Below the pieces are notes generated by a model. That model searched no databases. It was not told the origin of the DNA and saw nothing but the letters and a program-made list of their open reading frames with translations. Below, in pieces: positions 36,709 to 47,627 of a stretch of DNA of 64,000 bases. How positions within the stretch are numbered: position 1 is the first letter of the stretch; every line of letters begins with the position of its first letter. The DNA comes from Cryptomeria japonica (taxonomy: Eukaryota; Streptophyta; Pinopsida; Cupressales; Cupressaceae): the NCBI RefSeq assembly GCF_030272615.1, contig NC_081406.1, positions 189,933,391 through 189,997,390 of the forward strand, read 5' to 3'. The translations under genes were made by a program, and so were the position numbers.

Positions 36709-37224
36709 TTAATCAAAATTTAAATGACACATTCTTCTATGCCATAACCAACTTTCATCAATCTGATCAATCAAACAACTTTTACCACCAGCATTCAAGT
36801 GAAAGATATTAACTTTGTCACATTTGTCAATCTTGAATTGCAAGTTATATCCCTTATCAACCATTTGACCAACACTCAAAATATTATGCTTTAAACCTTC
36901 AACATACAACGCATCACCAATATTGTGCTTACCATAAAGAGAAATAGAACCTCTACCACATATTACACAAGCTTTGTTATCACCAAATCTTAGTATACCA
37001 CCATCATACATTTCAAAGTTTATAAATTTAGTCTTATCACCTATTATATGATGAGAGAAACCACTATCAATTACCCATTCATCTCTCTCAACAACTTTAG
37101 TAGCTAAATCTTTCTCCTCATTAATGCAACTTGTAGAATCTATAGTTACAAGATCATCTTCCTTGATAGTAATGAACACAAATTCATCTCCTATATTTCC
37201 CTTATCTGACTCATCATCTATCAC
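36709..37224 (-). pseudogene. Element F protease and pre-integrase
   Basis: A 171-residue open frame with DEWVIDSGFSHHIIGDKTKF, the copia protease site (Phe after DSG, as in element D), then GGRGSI-like CGRGSISLYGKHNI, LKHNILSVGQMVDKGYNLQF and ESWLWHRRMCHLNFD (the pre-integrase HHCC-like start). It is in frame with the following integrase start and is interrupted only at 36709. Confidence 0.9.
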
Positions 37225-38005
37225 ACCTTCATTAGCAACATAATAACACTTCTTCTGATATTTAGGCTTGTATGGATTTAATGGCTTCTTAGGATTTCTA
37301 TCTCTTTCTAGATACCTTGATGCAAAATGTCCTATCTTATTACATGAAAAGCATTTAATAGGTAACTTTCCTTCATACTTACCGACACCTTTAGGAAATC
37401 TTCTAGCAATAAGTGCTTAAAGCTCCTCAAACTCTCTTTCTTCATCTTCCATCTCTTTCAACTCTTTCTCATATCTAGATAATCTTGTATAACTTTCTTC
37501 TGAATCAATACCTTTGCTTCCTGGAAATAGTAGCTTTGAATGCGGATTCGATCTTAGGAAGAGAGTCTCCAAACTCACTCAGCTCAAAAGCAGCAAGTTT
37601 ACCAATCAACATGTCTCTTGTCACAATTCGGATATCATCAATAGAAGCAACTTTATGTTTGTAAGGAGGAAAGGATCTCAACACTTTAACAACAATCTTA
37701 GATTCTTCTAATACTCCACCGACACATCTAATTCCACACAAAAGCTCATTTACTTTATGCATAAAGGAAGTAATGTTCTCATCTTTAGTCATTTTCAAGT
37801 TCTCATATTTACCCTTCAAGATCTGCAACTTAGCAATCTTCACATGACTATCACCTTCATGCAAGGTCTCTAACTTTATCCATATCTCAAGAGTAGTCTC
37901 TAAGTCCATCACATTAGTCATTTCAAAATCTAACAAGGCACTCAACAATGCTTCCTTAGCTCTCATATTGAATTCTACTTCCTTTATTTCATCCGGAGTA
38001 GTAGG
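37225..38005 (-). pseudogene. Element F gag, 3' part
   Basis: Reads PTTPDEIKEVEFNMRAKEAL, then the UBN2-type block (LDFEMTNVMDLETTLEIWIK; VVKVLRSFPPYKHKVA) and a zinc knuckle CFSCNKIGHFASRY at about 37355-37309, in which the last metal-binding Cys is Tyr. Its 5' continuation lies beyond the 3.9 kb insertion at 41943-42076. The two sides rejoin at VPQNS/PTTPDEI when the insertion and one ACTAT copy are removed. Confidence 0.88.
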
Positions 38006-38010
38006 ACTAT

Positions 38011-41000
38011 TGTGAGGCCCTACCCCGACTCAGTCTAGCATTTCAGTGATTTTCATGTTGAGACTATTATTGATGCTTTATTTTATGCATTATGGATTTA
38101 GAACTTATATGATTTCATGAATTGGATAACATTGATATATATGGATGCTTTATTTATATACTTTATGTTATAGAACTCTATATGATTCTAGAATAGGATA
38201 AATTTGAGATGATATATGTCATTATTGGATTTGCAGGACTTTACTATGATGATAGAAATAGGATGCATGTTTTAAGTGTGGATCAAAATTATGAGAATTA
38301 TGATAATTGCTTATGTGGAGTTGTTTGAATGTAAGATGTATTGATTTGTTTAAATGTATATTGTATGCAGAGTGTTTGATGTGTATTCTTATTCACGTGT
38401 TTCATATTATATGAGGTTATTTGGAATTACTAATGTGTAATTGAGATGCGCAAGAAAATTATCCATGTGACCATGAAAATATTATGGAGAACCAAACCTA
38501 GACCTATGTACGTTCATAAAACCAGGGTTTGTCTATTTGGAGAGACAACACCTCGTTTGTATCGTATTTTATTTGTGAAAGTAAATGTGCATGTGTGTTA
38601 AATTGAATTTTGTTAATTTGTGTAAATCCAACAAGAGACAAAATTTCATGTGTAATTTTGTAAAAGCATTTTTATTGTGTCACTTGACACATGTGTTGAT
38701 TTATGTTTTGATTTTTGAATTGTCTCTTGGAGGGAGTTGTTTAACCATAGCTTTTTCAATTAATTTAATGTGGTTCTATATTTTTCTAGGGTAGAAAATC
38801 TTTGCAGTGGTCAACTTAGGTTTGACCCGAAAATTAACTTCAGATGGGTTTAAAAAGGGTTAAATGAACTCCTAGGGGTAGTTTAAAGGTGTTTCCTAAA
38901 GCCCATAAGGTATACCTAAGGGTTAGGAGTAATTTTAGGCATGTGACAACTCCCATGTGGCTGTTTAGTCACCCTAAAAAGTGAGTTTTCTAAGATGTAC
39001 GAAAATTGAATTTAGAAGGCAACATCTAGGTTAGTTAACTTTCATTTTTAATGAGAGATCTCTTTTGAGTTTTTTGGAACTTTTTCCTTTTTCAATTTTA
39101 GAAACCTATGAGAACTCTCACTGAGGTCTTCTTAGGCAAGAATGTGAGATTTTGTGGGTAATCACCCAGTCTCCATTTTTGGAGACAAGGCAAATTTTGA
39201 AAAGAAAAGATTTGGTATAGGAAATTGGCTAAGGATAGAGAAACAAGGTTTTGTGGAATTGGGCTGCTCATCCTCAACTAATCTAGCATACCTTTGGGCA
39301 GTTGAAGGTTGGTTAAATTTCTCTTTGTATGGTTTTTATATTGCAGGTTATGTTGAAAAGATTTGCTTGTGTGAAAAGGCTAGTTCTTGTATGTTCCCCT
39401 ATGAAAATTTATTTTGTGTTCTACATTTTACTCTTGTGTACATTCGGTGTTTTGGGAGTAACTAAGGCCTCCTACTCTTGGGAGAGAGGATGGTCTTGTG
39501 GGTGGTAGAATTTTGATAGCCCTCGAGTGAGAGGCTTTCGTTATGAGAGTGATCTCAAGGGATATTTATGTGACCCTTGCTGCATGGCTTGTTTATGCAT
39601 TTGGGGGTCATAAGGAGGGAAATAAGGCATGAATGCCTTGGTGGGCATAAGGATGTAGGGTTATTATACTTATAAGTTTCTTGTTGCCATAAGGTGGCTT
39701 TGTGTTTTACCATACTTGCAGTCTCCTCAGGATATTTGGTCCACTACCACCCGTGTATAGACATCTCATTGTGTGGTGCAGTGTAGCCCTGGGATGGGAA
39801 TATGTTTGTGATTGTTTTCCCTTGTTTATTGTGTTTGCATGTGTGTAACCTGTCTAGGGTTTGGTTCTCCAAGCTTGGGGGTGGCTACTAGTTAGCCTAG
39901 GCTAGGAGGTGAGCACTCCATGGTCATAGCCTATGATTTACTTGCAGGTTGTTGGAAGAAAGAAATAGGACAAGTAGAAGTGGCTGGAGTTATATTGTTG
40001 CAAAAAAATATTTGTAAATGTAATTATTATTCTCTGAAAGTTCTCATTTATTAGCAATGAGAGACACATTTGTAAAAAGTGACAATAGTGTCTTTTAAAT
40101 ACATTTTAAAAGAATATAATATTTTATTATGCTATTTTTCAAAAAAAAAAAAAAAAAAAGAAATGAGCATTCTGGATTTAGTTTCTATAGTTCTGAAAAT
40201 AACATTTGTTGTGTATATAATATTTTGAAAAGCAAGAAATTTAAATTATTCTTTTATGCATTTAAAATAAAATAAAATAGGAAAGAAATGAAATAGATTT
40301 GCATGCATGTAGTAGGCTGGAAATAAAACATTTAGATCTATACATAGAAGTGAAAAAGTTAGCTTATTTAAATCTGTCATTTTATTTATTGCAGAAAAAA
40401 AAAATCTAAAAGTTATTATAGCCATCTCTAAAGAATTATTTCAATAAATTCTAGATTTATATAGTTGCTGTTTTAAGTTCACTTAATTCTGTTATCTACA
40501 TTTGCAGCAAATTAAAAACTAAGGTTGAATGTCTATCTATTTTAAATAATAACCTATTTATATAGTTGCTGGATAAATATATTTAATTCTGTCATTTGTT
40601 TATTTGTAGAGATTAAAACCTAGGGTTAAACAAATTATTCGAATTAAATAATATCATTTTTCTCTAGATTGTTGGTTAATTTTTTATTGGATTTTGTCAG
40701 TCATTTACTAAAGAAAATAAACCTAAATTAATTAGTTTATCTCAAACTCTAGCTAAACAGTATATAAAAAAAAAACAGTACATTGTTTTAAATCTGGAAT
40801 TTTTTTTGTGGATCTTTTTTAAAAAAAACTCAACAAAAAAAAAAAGAATTTTTTTTAGGGGTTTCAGGGGCGGCGAGGGGGGTGGGGGGGCAAACCCCAC
40901 TATGTATACACACAATGGGCGGCGCTCGGCTACCACCACCGCTATGTGTACACACAGTGGAGGCCGGGGAGAACCTGCTACCGCCTCCTCCAAGCCGCCT

Positions 41001-41198
41001 CTTAGACAAAAAAAAAAACCCTCCATGCATTCGTTCGGCCCTGCAATTTTGAAAACAAAATAAAATAAAATAAAGCCCTAGCCCAAAGATTTGGGGTTAG
41101 GGAAAGTAATGAGGTTAAAATAAAATAAAAGGGGGTTTTATAATAATAAAAAAAAAGATTAGGGTTTTCATGGACATTTTAATAATGGGAAAGTAAAG

Positions 41199-41281
<83 letters not shown>

Positions 41282-41937
41282 ATATGGGTGGATAGGGTAA
41301 ATTGTAATTTAATCATTTAGATGTTTATGTCACAAATATGTTTGTAATAAACATATGGATATAATTTATTATGACGTTTATTTTCTTTTAAATTTGTAAT
41401 TAATTTGGAGATTAATTACCTAGGAACTTAAAAAAATATATTATAAGTTATTTTGACTATAAGGGGATATTTTTTTTTAGTCCACCCAAATATAAGTAAA
41501 TGAGGAGATTAAATTTTATAGGAAAATATTCATTATGTATTTAAGTACCCCTCTAGTCGATTTAGTCAAGACACATTTTAATTAAAGGTTAAAATATAAA
41601 TATAGACATTTATAAACTAAGTACTAGGACTAATTTAATTAGATCCTAAAAACAAATAATGGTTATTGTAGATTAAATTTATCTACACCAATTATTTAGA
41701 GAGTTTTGATTTAATTAATCTATTGACTAAATTTGATGAGAAAATAAATAATCTTTTTAGTATTCCGCATTTAATTTTAAATTATTTTCTTTTACTTGAG
41801 TTAGTGGTTTAAGTTAACTCAAACATAGCTAAGACAAAACTTGCTAAGTGCATTGTATATTTGCAATTTAATGTTATTCAAATGTGTTTAATTTTTTTTT
41901 TTTAATCTTGGTCGTGCCCAAATGTTTGGGCATGAAA
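38011..41937. mobile_element. 3.9 kb non-coding insertion in gag of element F, probable long solo LTR
   Basis: Flanked by the 5-bp direct repeat ACTAT (38006-38010 and 41938-41942), and its removal restores the gag reading. It starts TGTGAGGCCC, LTR-like, but ends GGGCATGAAA rather than CA. No gag or pol motif is visible. It contains short non-conserved ORFs (for example 39154-39465), a GC-rich patch (40855-41020), an (AT)n(AG)n microsatellite and a near-terminal palindrome (41915-41932). A very long Ty3/gypsy-type solo LTR is the best explanation; another non-autonomous element is possible. Confidence 0.7.
41199..41279. repeat. (AT)n(AG)n compound microsatellite
   Basis: About 36 bp of AT dinucleotides followed by about 44 bp of AG dinucleotides, inside the 3.9 kb insertion. 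Confidence 0.97.
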
Positions 41938-41942
41938 ACTAT

Positions 41943-42076
41943 TCTGAGGAACATTATATAAATTCTTAGTAATCTTCTCCAATGCATCTCAAATCACATT
42001 GCATCCAACTTTTTCAGAGAGTGTAGTCCGTTCCATCAAATCTCAGACTATCCTTCTTGAAAGCAAAGGTTGCCAT
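41943..42076 (-). pseudogene. Element F gag, 5' part
   Basis: Starts at ATG 42076 (MATFAFKKDSLRFDGTDYTL), typical of the copia gag N-terminus (RFDGTNY). A TGA stop follows where a Trp is expected. WMQCDLRCIGEDY and a frame-shifted NVPQNS come next, up to the insertion. It joins the 3' part at 38005. Confidence 0.85.
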
Positions 42077-42112
42077 CCCGGATCTCCTCAAGCGATCAAG
42101 CTTCTTCCAAAA

Positions 42113-42130
42113 GATCTAATTTTGATACCA
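42113..42130 (-). promoter_or_regulatory. Primer binding site of element F (mutated Met-tRNA type)
   Basis: Minus-strand TGGTATCAAAATTAG directly follows the LTR end; the first eight bases match the standard site TGGTATCAGAGC. Confidence 0.75.
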
Positions 42131-42132
42131 AT

Positions 42133-42310
42133 TGTTGGCAACGATGCAACAAATTGAGAGGGGGGGTGAATTAGTTTGTACAAAAAATTACTGGAACTTA
42201 AAGCACAAATTAAATATGATAATCAACAGTTAGAGCATAAAACAACACCACATCAATAACACACATAACACCAAGATTTTTGACATGAAAAATCTGGTTA
42301 AGGAAAAATC
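42133..42310 (-). repeat. 5' LTR of element F, segment 1
   Basis: On plus it starts TGTTGGCAACGATG and matches the first about 180 bp of the 3' LTR (31476 onward) up to the insertion of element G. Confidence 0.9.
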
Positions 42311-42784
42311 TGTTAGGGTTTCAAGCGGATCCGAAGAAATATGAACTAACAATTATATGTAGATTTAAATACAAAAGATAAAGAAATAAAATAGGACACA
42401 GATAACACAAAGATTTAACGTGGTTCACCCAGAATGGGTTACGTCCACCATACACAACCGTCCAATCTTTCTTATTATCCAGCAAAAATAGTACATCAAC
42501 ATTACAATGCCTTAAGCATCCCAGTCGCTTATAACATGCATTTTTAGGGCAACAAACAAAGTCAGCCTTTTTAGGGTTTTATTACAATGTCGGTTTTCAA
42601 CAACAAAAAAATGGCAAAATTTTTTTTCTCGGGGGCTACCGCCCCTGAACCCCTGTAGCAGGCTTCGCCCGCTTTGGGGGCTACCGCCCCCAAACCCCTG
42701 CTCGGAGCCGGCCCGACCCCGAACCCTGACAAGGATACATGCTGAGTGTATAGTACTTTGCTGATCAGTCACCACATATCAACA
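42311..42784 (-). repeat. 3' LTR of element G
   Basis: On plus it runs from TGTTAGGGTTTC to CATATCAACA. Its inner part carries a GC-rich patch (42630-42730) with repeated GGGGGCTACCGCCCC-like words. The 87-residue ORF here is chance. Confidence 0.95.
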
Positions 42785-42840
42785 ATCTCCCACTTGGAGA
42801 CTGATCAGGCTCCACACCAAACAATCTCCCACTTGGAGAC
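42785..42840 (-). promoter_or_regulatory. Purine tract of element G, duplicated
   Basis: The minus-strand tract CTCCAAGTGGGAGAT abuts the LTR. The LTR tip plus tract (about 27 bp, plus AACAATCTCCCACTTGGAGA) is repeated 39 bp further in, at 42820. Only one copy would be needed for priming. Confidence 0.85.
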
Positions 42841-42920
42841 TGATACTACACGACACCATTGTACATGCAACATCCGCTAGATAAAACACTAGGACTCGAC
42901 TGGTATAAATTCCACAATTA

Positions 42921-43700
42921 TCAATCAAGAAGACCAACAGAAACTGATGAAGAAATCAACTTCTCATGTAGAACTGCCTTTGTGAACATATCGGCAGGAT
43001 TCTCACTTGTGTGAATCTTCTCAAGCCGTAACTGACCCTCCTCCAAAACAGTCCGGATGAAGTGGTACCTGAGTTGAATGTGCTTTGTCCTTGAATGAAA
43101 AGTAGAGTTCTTCGCAAGATGAATGACACTCTGGCTGTCAGTATACAATGGGCGATCCTCCTGTGTCTGACCCAATTCATCCAGAAAATATTGTAACCAA
43201 ATCATCTCCTTGCTGGCTTTTATAGTAGCAACATACTCAGTTTCAGTGGTTGAAAGTGCAACAACCTTTTGTAGCCTAGAAATCCAATTGACTGTAGTTC
43301 CCCCTATAGTAAAAACATACCTTGTAGTGCTCCTCCGTGAATCAATATCACCTACCAGATCAGAGTCAACAAATCCACTCAGAGTAGCATTAGATCCTTT
43401 GAAACATAATGCCTTTGTAGTGGTTCCTTTCAAATACCGAAGGATCCATTTCACAACATTCCAATGTTCCATATTCGGATTGCTCATAAACCTGCTCACA
43501 ACTCCCACTGCATGTGCAATATCTAGCCTTGTGCATACCATTGCATACATCAGACTGCCAACTGCTGATGAATACGGGATGTTAGACATTTTCTTTACCT
43601 CTTCCTGTGCCTTTGGGCACATCTTCTTAGTCAATTTGAAATGACTAGCCAAAGGTGTACTAACTGCTTTTGCATCCTGCATGTTAAATCTTTTCAACAC
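42921..43700 (-). pseudogene. Element G RNase H domain
   Basis: A 259-residue frame: MLKRFNMQDAKAVSTPL, GSLMYAMVCTRLDIAHAVG, HWNVVKWILRYLKGTTTKAL, FVDSDLVGDIDSRRSTT, ALSTTETEYVA, LYTDSQSVIHLAKN and the C-terminal HTSENPADMFTK. All copia RNase H blocks are present; SDLVGD has Leu where Trp or Tyr is usual. A single in-frame stop (near 43718) separates it from RT. It is the best-preserved RNase H in the window, but it cannot be expressed as one polyprotein without read-through. Confidence 0.93.
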
Positions 43701-43718
43701 CTTCTTTATATACTTGCT

Positions 43719-44444
43719 TTAGGACAAATTCAAGGTTCTATTTTTTCTGTCCCATGTAATCCTTATACCCAGAATTTGCTTAGCTGCAACCAAAACCTTC
43801 ATAGCAAAATACCTGGCTAATTTATGTTTAAGATCATTTATGTGTTCCATGTTAGACCCAACAACAAGCATGTCATCAACATAAAGCAACAGGATAATAT
43901 AATTGCCATTATCCAATCTCTTAAAATATACACAATGATCAGAATGACATCTATGATAACCATGTTCAGCTATGAAGCTATCAAATTTTAAATGCCATTG
44001 TTGGGGTGCTTGCTTTAGGCCATACAAACTTTTCTTCAACCTGCACACCAAGTTCTCCTTACCTTTGACCTCATATCCCTGTGGTTGCAACATGTAAATT
44101 TCCTCCTCCAAATCTCCATGGAGAAAAATTGTTTTCACATCTAATTGTTCAAGATGTAAATCATCTGCAACCACAAGACTAAGTATAGTTCTAATTGAAG
44201 TCATTTTTACAATTGGAGAAAATATTTCATCATAATCTATACCCTTTTTCTATGCAAAACCTTTTACCACAAGTCTGGCCTTATATCTTTTCTGACCTCC
44301 TTCCACCTCCTTCATCCGATAAACCCATTTGTTAGGCAAGGCTCTTTTTTCTGCAGGTAAAGGGACTAAGTCCCAAGTCTTATTTTTCATCAAGGAGTCC
44401 ATCTCCTCTTTCATGCCTAGCTCTCACTGTTGTTTGACATCCAC
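43719..44444 (-). pseudogene. Element G reverse transcriptase
   Basis: Minus frame with RALPNKWVYRMKEVEGGQ, ARLVVKGFA, a stop where copia has Gln (near 44250), KKGIDYDEIFSPIVKM, LEQLDVKTIFLHGDLEEEIY (first catalytic Asp in DVKT), [20 protein letters not shown], and LLYVDDMLVVG (YVDD intact). All RT motifs are present, so only stops prevent function. A TGA near 44423 replaces an expected codon in the linker. Confidence 0.92.
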
Positions 44445-45371
44445 CTACATTGCTTCTTCAGATTCTTCTGGTTCACCAGAATCAGTTAATAATATAGAAT
44501 ATAAAGAAGGAGAAAATCTTTCAGGGGGTCTACTTGACCTCGTAGAACGTCTAACACTTGCAGGAGTTTGTGGGACATTCTGTTGTTGCTGAGCATCAAG
44601 TACCTGTGGCATTTCATTTTTAGGAATCTCATCCAACACCACATATTTTTGCTTGTTCTGTTCATGCATCTTTTCCTGCATCTGTTCTTTATACATAACC
44701 TTCTCATTGAATATAACATCTCTACTTCTAGTTATTTTCTTATTTTCAAAATCCCATAACCGATAGCCATATTCATCTACCCCATATCCAATGAAGGTAC
44801 ATTTCTGAGATTTAGCATCAAGCTTGGTTCTGTTTTCTTTATCAACATGGACAAAAGCTTCACAACCAAAGGTTTTCAGAAAAGAATAATTTACCTTTTT
44901 ACCAGTCCATGCCTCTTCTGGGATACCACCATCCAAAGGGGTTGAAGGTCCTCTATTTATCAAATAGACAACAGTATGTACAACATCTGCCAAAAAATGT
45001 AAGGGCAATCCAGCATGCAATCTCATGCTCCTCGCGCGTTCCATGATAGTCCTATTCATTCTCTCTGACACACCATTTTCCTGTGGAGTTCCTGGAACTA
45101 TCTTCTGCTTTTTAATCTCATTTAAGGAGCAATAATCTTCAAATGCCTTGCTGCAATACTCACTTCCATTATCCGATCTGAGACACTTCAACCTTTTTCC
45201 TATCTCATTCTCAACCAAAGCTTTCCATTTCTTAAAAGTTTCAAAAATATCTGATTTTTGTTTTAGGAAATATACCCATGTTTTTATGGTTGAGTCATCA
45301 ATAAAAATAACATAATAACAAGAGCCATCGAGAGATGATACCTGAGCCGGTCCCCATACATCTGAATGCAC
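44445..45371 (-). pseudogene. Element G integrase core and C-terminal region
   Basis: A 308-residue open frame shows the D,D-35-E set: HSDVWGPAQV (first Asp), CLRSDNGSEYCSKAF (second Asp) and QENGVSERMNRTIMERARSM (Glu). The GKK/FGCEAFVHVDKENRTKLD and FIGYGVDEYGYRLWDF blocks follow, then a Gln/Pro/Ser-rich linker (VRRSTRSSRPPERFSP) typical of the copia integrase-RT junction. The core catalytic residues look intact. A TAG lies just upstream (near 45430). Confidence 0.93.
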
Positions 45372-45990
45372 AAGCTCTAACTTCTCACTCTTCTTCTCTT
45401 TCCCAACCTTGAGAAATCTGACTCTTTTCTATTTGCCATAAACATAGTTTTCACAGAACTCTAAATCAATTTTCTTTAGTCTTGGCAATAGATTTTTAGA
45501 GTGTAGGATTTTCATCCCTTTCTCACTCATGTGCCCAAGCCTATGGTGCCACATTATCGAATCTGTTCTTGCAACAGCTATTGTTGTTGTCCCTGCAGTA
45601 ACTTTATCTGTAGCAGCTAAGGTAGAGTAAGTGTTACCAATACACAGATATAATGTGCCTACCTTCGCACCTTTAGCTACTACTAATGATCCTTTACTGA
45701 CCTTCTAGATACTGTCTAAGAAGGTAACTATGCAACCTTCACTACCTAGTTGCCCAACAGAAATTAAATTTCTTCTTAAGTTAGGAACATGTCTTACCTC
45801 CTGCAGAAACCAGTCATTACCATTCTGCAACTTGATCTTTATCTTTTTTTTTTCCAACAATTTGACAGGGCTCATCATCACCCAAATATACCTGTCCAAA
45901 ATCACCTTGAACATAATCTAGAAAATATTTTCTATGGGGTGTACCATGAAATGAAGCCCAAGAATCTATTACCCAGGAATCATTAACATT
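45372..45990 (-). pseudogene. Element G protease and pre-integrase
   Basis: Minus-strand WVIDSWASFHGTPHR (about 45975-45935) is the protease active site with the invariant Gly of DSG replaced by Trp (GGG to TGG). VYLGDDEPCQIVGKK and VRHVPNLRRNLISVGQLGSEGC (45800-45730) continue the protease/pre-integrase region. The HHCC-type histidine region (45560-45380) includes an MWHHRLGHMSEKG-like reading. Stops lie near 45704 and 45430. The Gly-to-Trp change alone should abolish protease activity. Confidence 0.88.
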
Positions 45991-46019
45991 ATCCAAACAT
46001 AAGATTAAAGCATCTTGTA

Positions 46020-46848
46020 AAGTATTACTTGCAATATTAGCTTCCTTACTGTTGTTTTCATTTTTGTCTCCTTCTTTGTTTTTTTGAAACCAACATTCTT
46101 TCTTTAGATGACCAGGCTTTTCACAGTACCAGCTATCTTTCTTTCCTCTAGATTGAGAGCATCCTTTCTTTGACTTCCCTCATGACTTCTCATTCCAAGG
46201 GCATTTTCCTCTTTCCTTTGATCTTCCTCTGTTCTCCACATTTAAAACACTACTCGATGATGTTGGAGTCTCACCTGTGCTTTTCCTTCGCATTTCCTCG
46301 CTTAGAATAACACCGACAATATCATCAAATACCAAAGTATTTTTACCAGAGATAGAGTTACTTACAACCATAACCAAGCTATTCTAGCTTTCTGGCAAAG
46401 AACATAAAATCAAGAGAGCCCTAACCTCTTCTGCAAAGGTAATTTTTACCGAAGACAGTTGACTGGTAATTGTATTAAATTCATTTAAGTACTCTGCTAC
46501 AGATCCTCCCTCACTCATTTTCAAATGAATCAAACACTTCATAAGAAATACCTTATTTGAAGCCGAGGGTTTCTCATATAGCTTAGGCAATGTCGCCATC
46601 AAATCTACAACCGTTTTTGCTTCTGTTATATTGAAAGCTACAGATGGTGCAAGGAACAATCGAATGGATCCCAGTGCCTTTCTATCTAAAATGTCTCATT
46701 CTTCATCTGACATTGTGGTCGCTTTCTTTGCCTTTCCTTCTAATGGCCGCCACAAATCCTTTTGATACAGGTAATCCTCCATCTGCATTTTCCATAACTG
46801 ATAATTCCGGCCGTTAAACTTTTCGACCTTGAATTTGGAATCCTCCAT
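46020..46848 (-). pseudogene. Element G gag
   Basis: Starts at ATG 46848 (MEDSKFKVEKFNGRNYQLWK), the classic copia gag opening. LFLAPSVAFNITEAKTVVDL, LMKCLIHLKMSEGGSVAEYL, EEVRALLILCSLPES and a basic region follow, then the zinc knuckle (WYCEKPGHLKKECW, near 46130-46090), whose first Cys is Ser. Three in-frame stops (near 46695, 46383 and 46179) and one frameshift before protease break it. Gag is otherwise readable end to end. Confidence 0.9.
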
Positions 46849-46890
46849 TACTCCCACTCAAATCTGAAAGTCCTACCAATTTACAAAAAA

Positions 46891-46906
46891 CCTTGCTCTG
46901 ATACCA
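46891..46906 (-). promoter_or_regulatory. Primer binding site of element G (Met-tRNA)
   Basis: Minus-strand TGGTATCAGAGCAAGG is a full match to the standard plant copia initiator Met-tRNA site, two bases from the LTR end. Confidence 0.95.
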
Positions 46907-46908
46907 AT

Positions 46909-47383
46909 TGTTAGGGTTTCAAGTAGATCCGAAGCAAATATGAACTAACAATTATATGTAGATTTAAATACAAAAGATAAAGAAATAAAATAGGACACAG
47001 ATAACACAAAGATTTAATGTGGTTCACCCAGAATGGGTTCCGTCCACCATACACAACCGTCCAATCTTTCTTATTATCTAGCAAAAATAGTACATCAACA
47101 TTACAATGCCTTAAGCATCCTAGCCGCTTATAACATGCATTTTTAGGGCAACAAACAAAGTCGACCTTTTTAGGGTTTTATTACAATGTCGGTTTTCATC
47201 AACAAAAAAATGGCAAATTTTTTTTCTCGGGGGCTACCGCCCTTGAACCCCCGTAGCGGGCTTCACCCGCTTTGGGGGCTGCCGCCCCTAAACCCCTACC
47301 CGGGGCCCGACCCGGCCCCGGACCCTGGCAAGGATACGTGCTAAGTGTACAGTACTTTGCTGATTAGTCGCCACATATCAACA
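46909..47383 (-). repeat. 5' LTR of element G
   Basis: 475 bp, on plus from TGTTAGGGTTTC to CATATCAACA. It matches the 3' LTR with roughly 30 differences, mostly C/T and G/A, as expected from decay of methylated cytosines. Confidence 0.95.
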
Positions 47384-47549
47384 AAAACCACGGTGGGAAC
47401 CTACCCACAATAAGATAATACCCTGTTAGGAGTAAATGTAAATATTACAATAGGGAATGCACATGCATTCAAGAACACTACCTAGAGCTCACTTCTCAAA
47501 TAAGAAACTCATAAAGGCTACAACCTTTAAGGAAGGGTCATTGCCTTAC
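47384..47549 (-). repeat. 5' LTR of element F, segment 2
   Basis: Continues the F LTR after element G (CACGGTGGGAACCTACC, matching 31653 onward) and ends at GCCTTAC where the 5.5 kb insertion begins. Confidence 0.9.
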
Positions 47550-47587
47550 TATCATAACCCTCTTTTTGGACCTTGATATGGCTTGCT

Positions 47588-47588
47588 G

Positions 47589-47627
<39 letters not shown>
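47588..47627. repeat. (ACT)n microsatellite
   Basis: About 12 uninterrupted ACT units near the left end of the 5.5 kb insertion. Confidence 0.97.

Larger units (their letters stand above)
42311..47383 (-). mobile_element. Ty1/copia retrotransposon G, complete, nested in the LTR of F
   Basis: LTRs at 42311-42784 and 46909-47383 (474-475 bp, about 94% alike by eye, mostly transitions) surround gag, protease, integrase, RT and RNase H on the minus strand. Protease to RNase H lie in one frame with only a few stops, and gag is one frame with three stops. An intact primer site and purine tract are present. The flanks AAATC and AAAAC look like a target duplication with one changed base. F LTR sequence continues on both sides. 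It belongs to a different copia lineage from D and F, with short LTRs, a YVDDML motif and a CTCCAAGTGGGAGAT purine tract. Confidence 0.95.

Noticed and set aside
39154-39465. 103-residue ORF in the 3.9 kb insertion as cargo gene
   Set aside because: No motif, and no other sign of coding in the insertion.
40742-41063. Overlapping ORFs in the GC-rich patch
   Set aside because: Three frames on both strands are open at once because of composition; translations are low-complexity.
41892-41905. Poly-T run as the tail of a LINE
   Set aside because: It lies inside the ACTAT-flanked insertion, 30 bp from its end, with no LINE coding.
47588-47627. (ACT)n tract as a CRISPR-like array
   Set aside because: Uninterrupted trinucleotide repeat without spacers.
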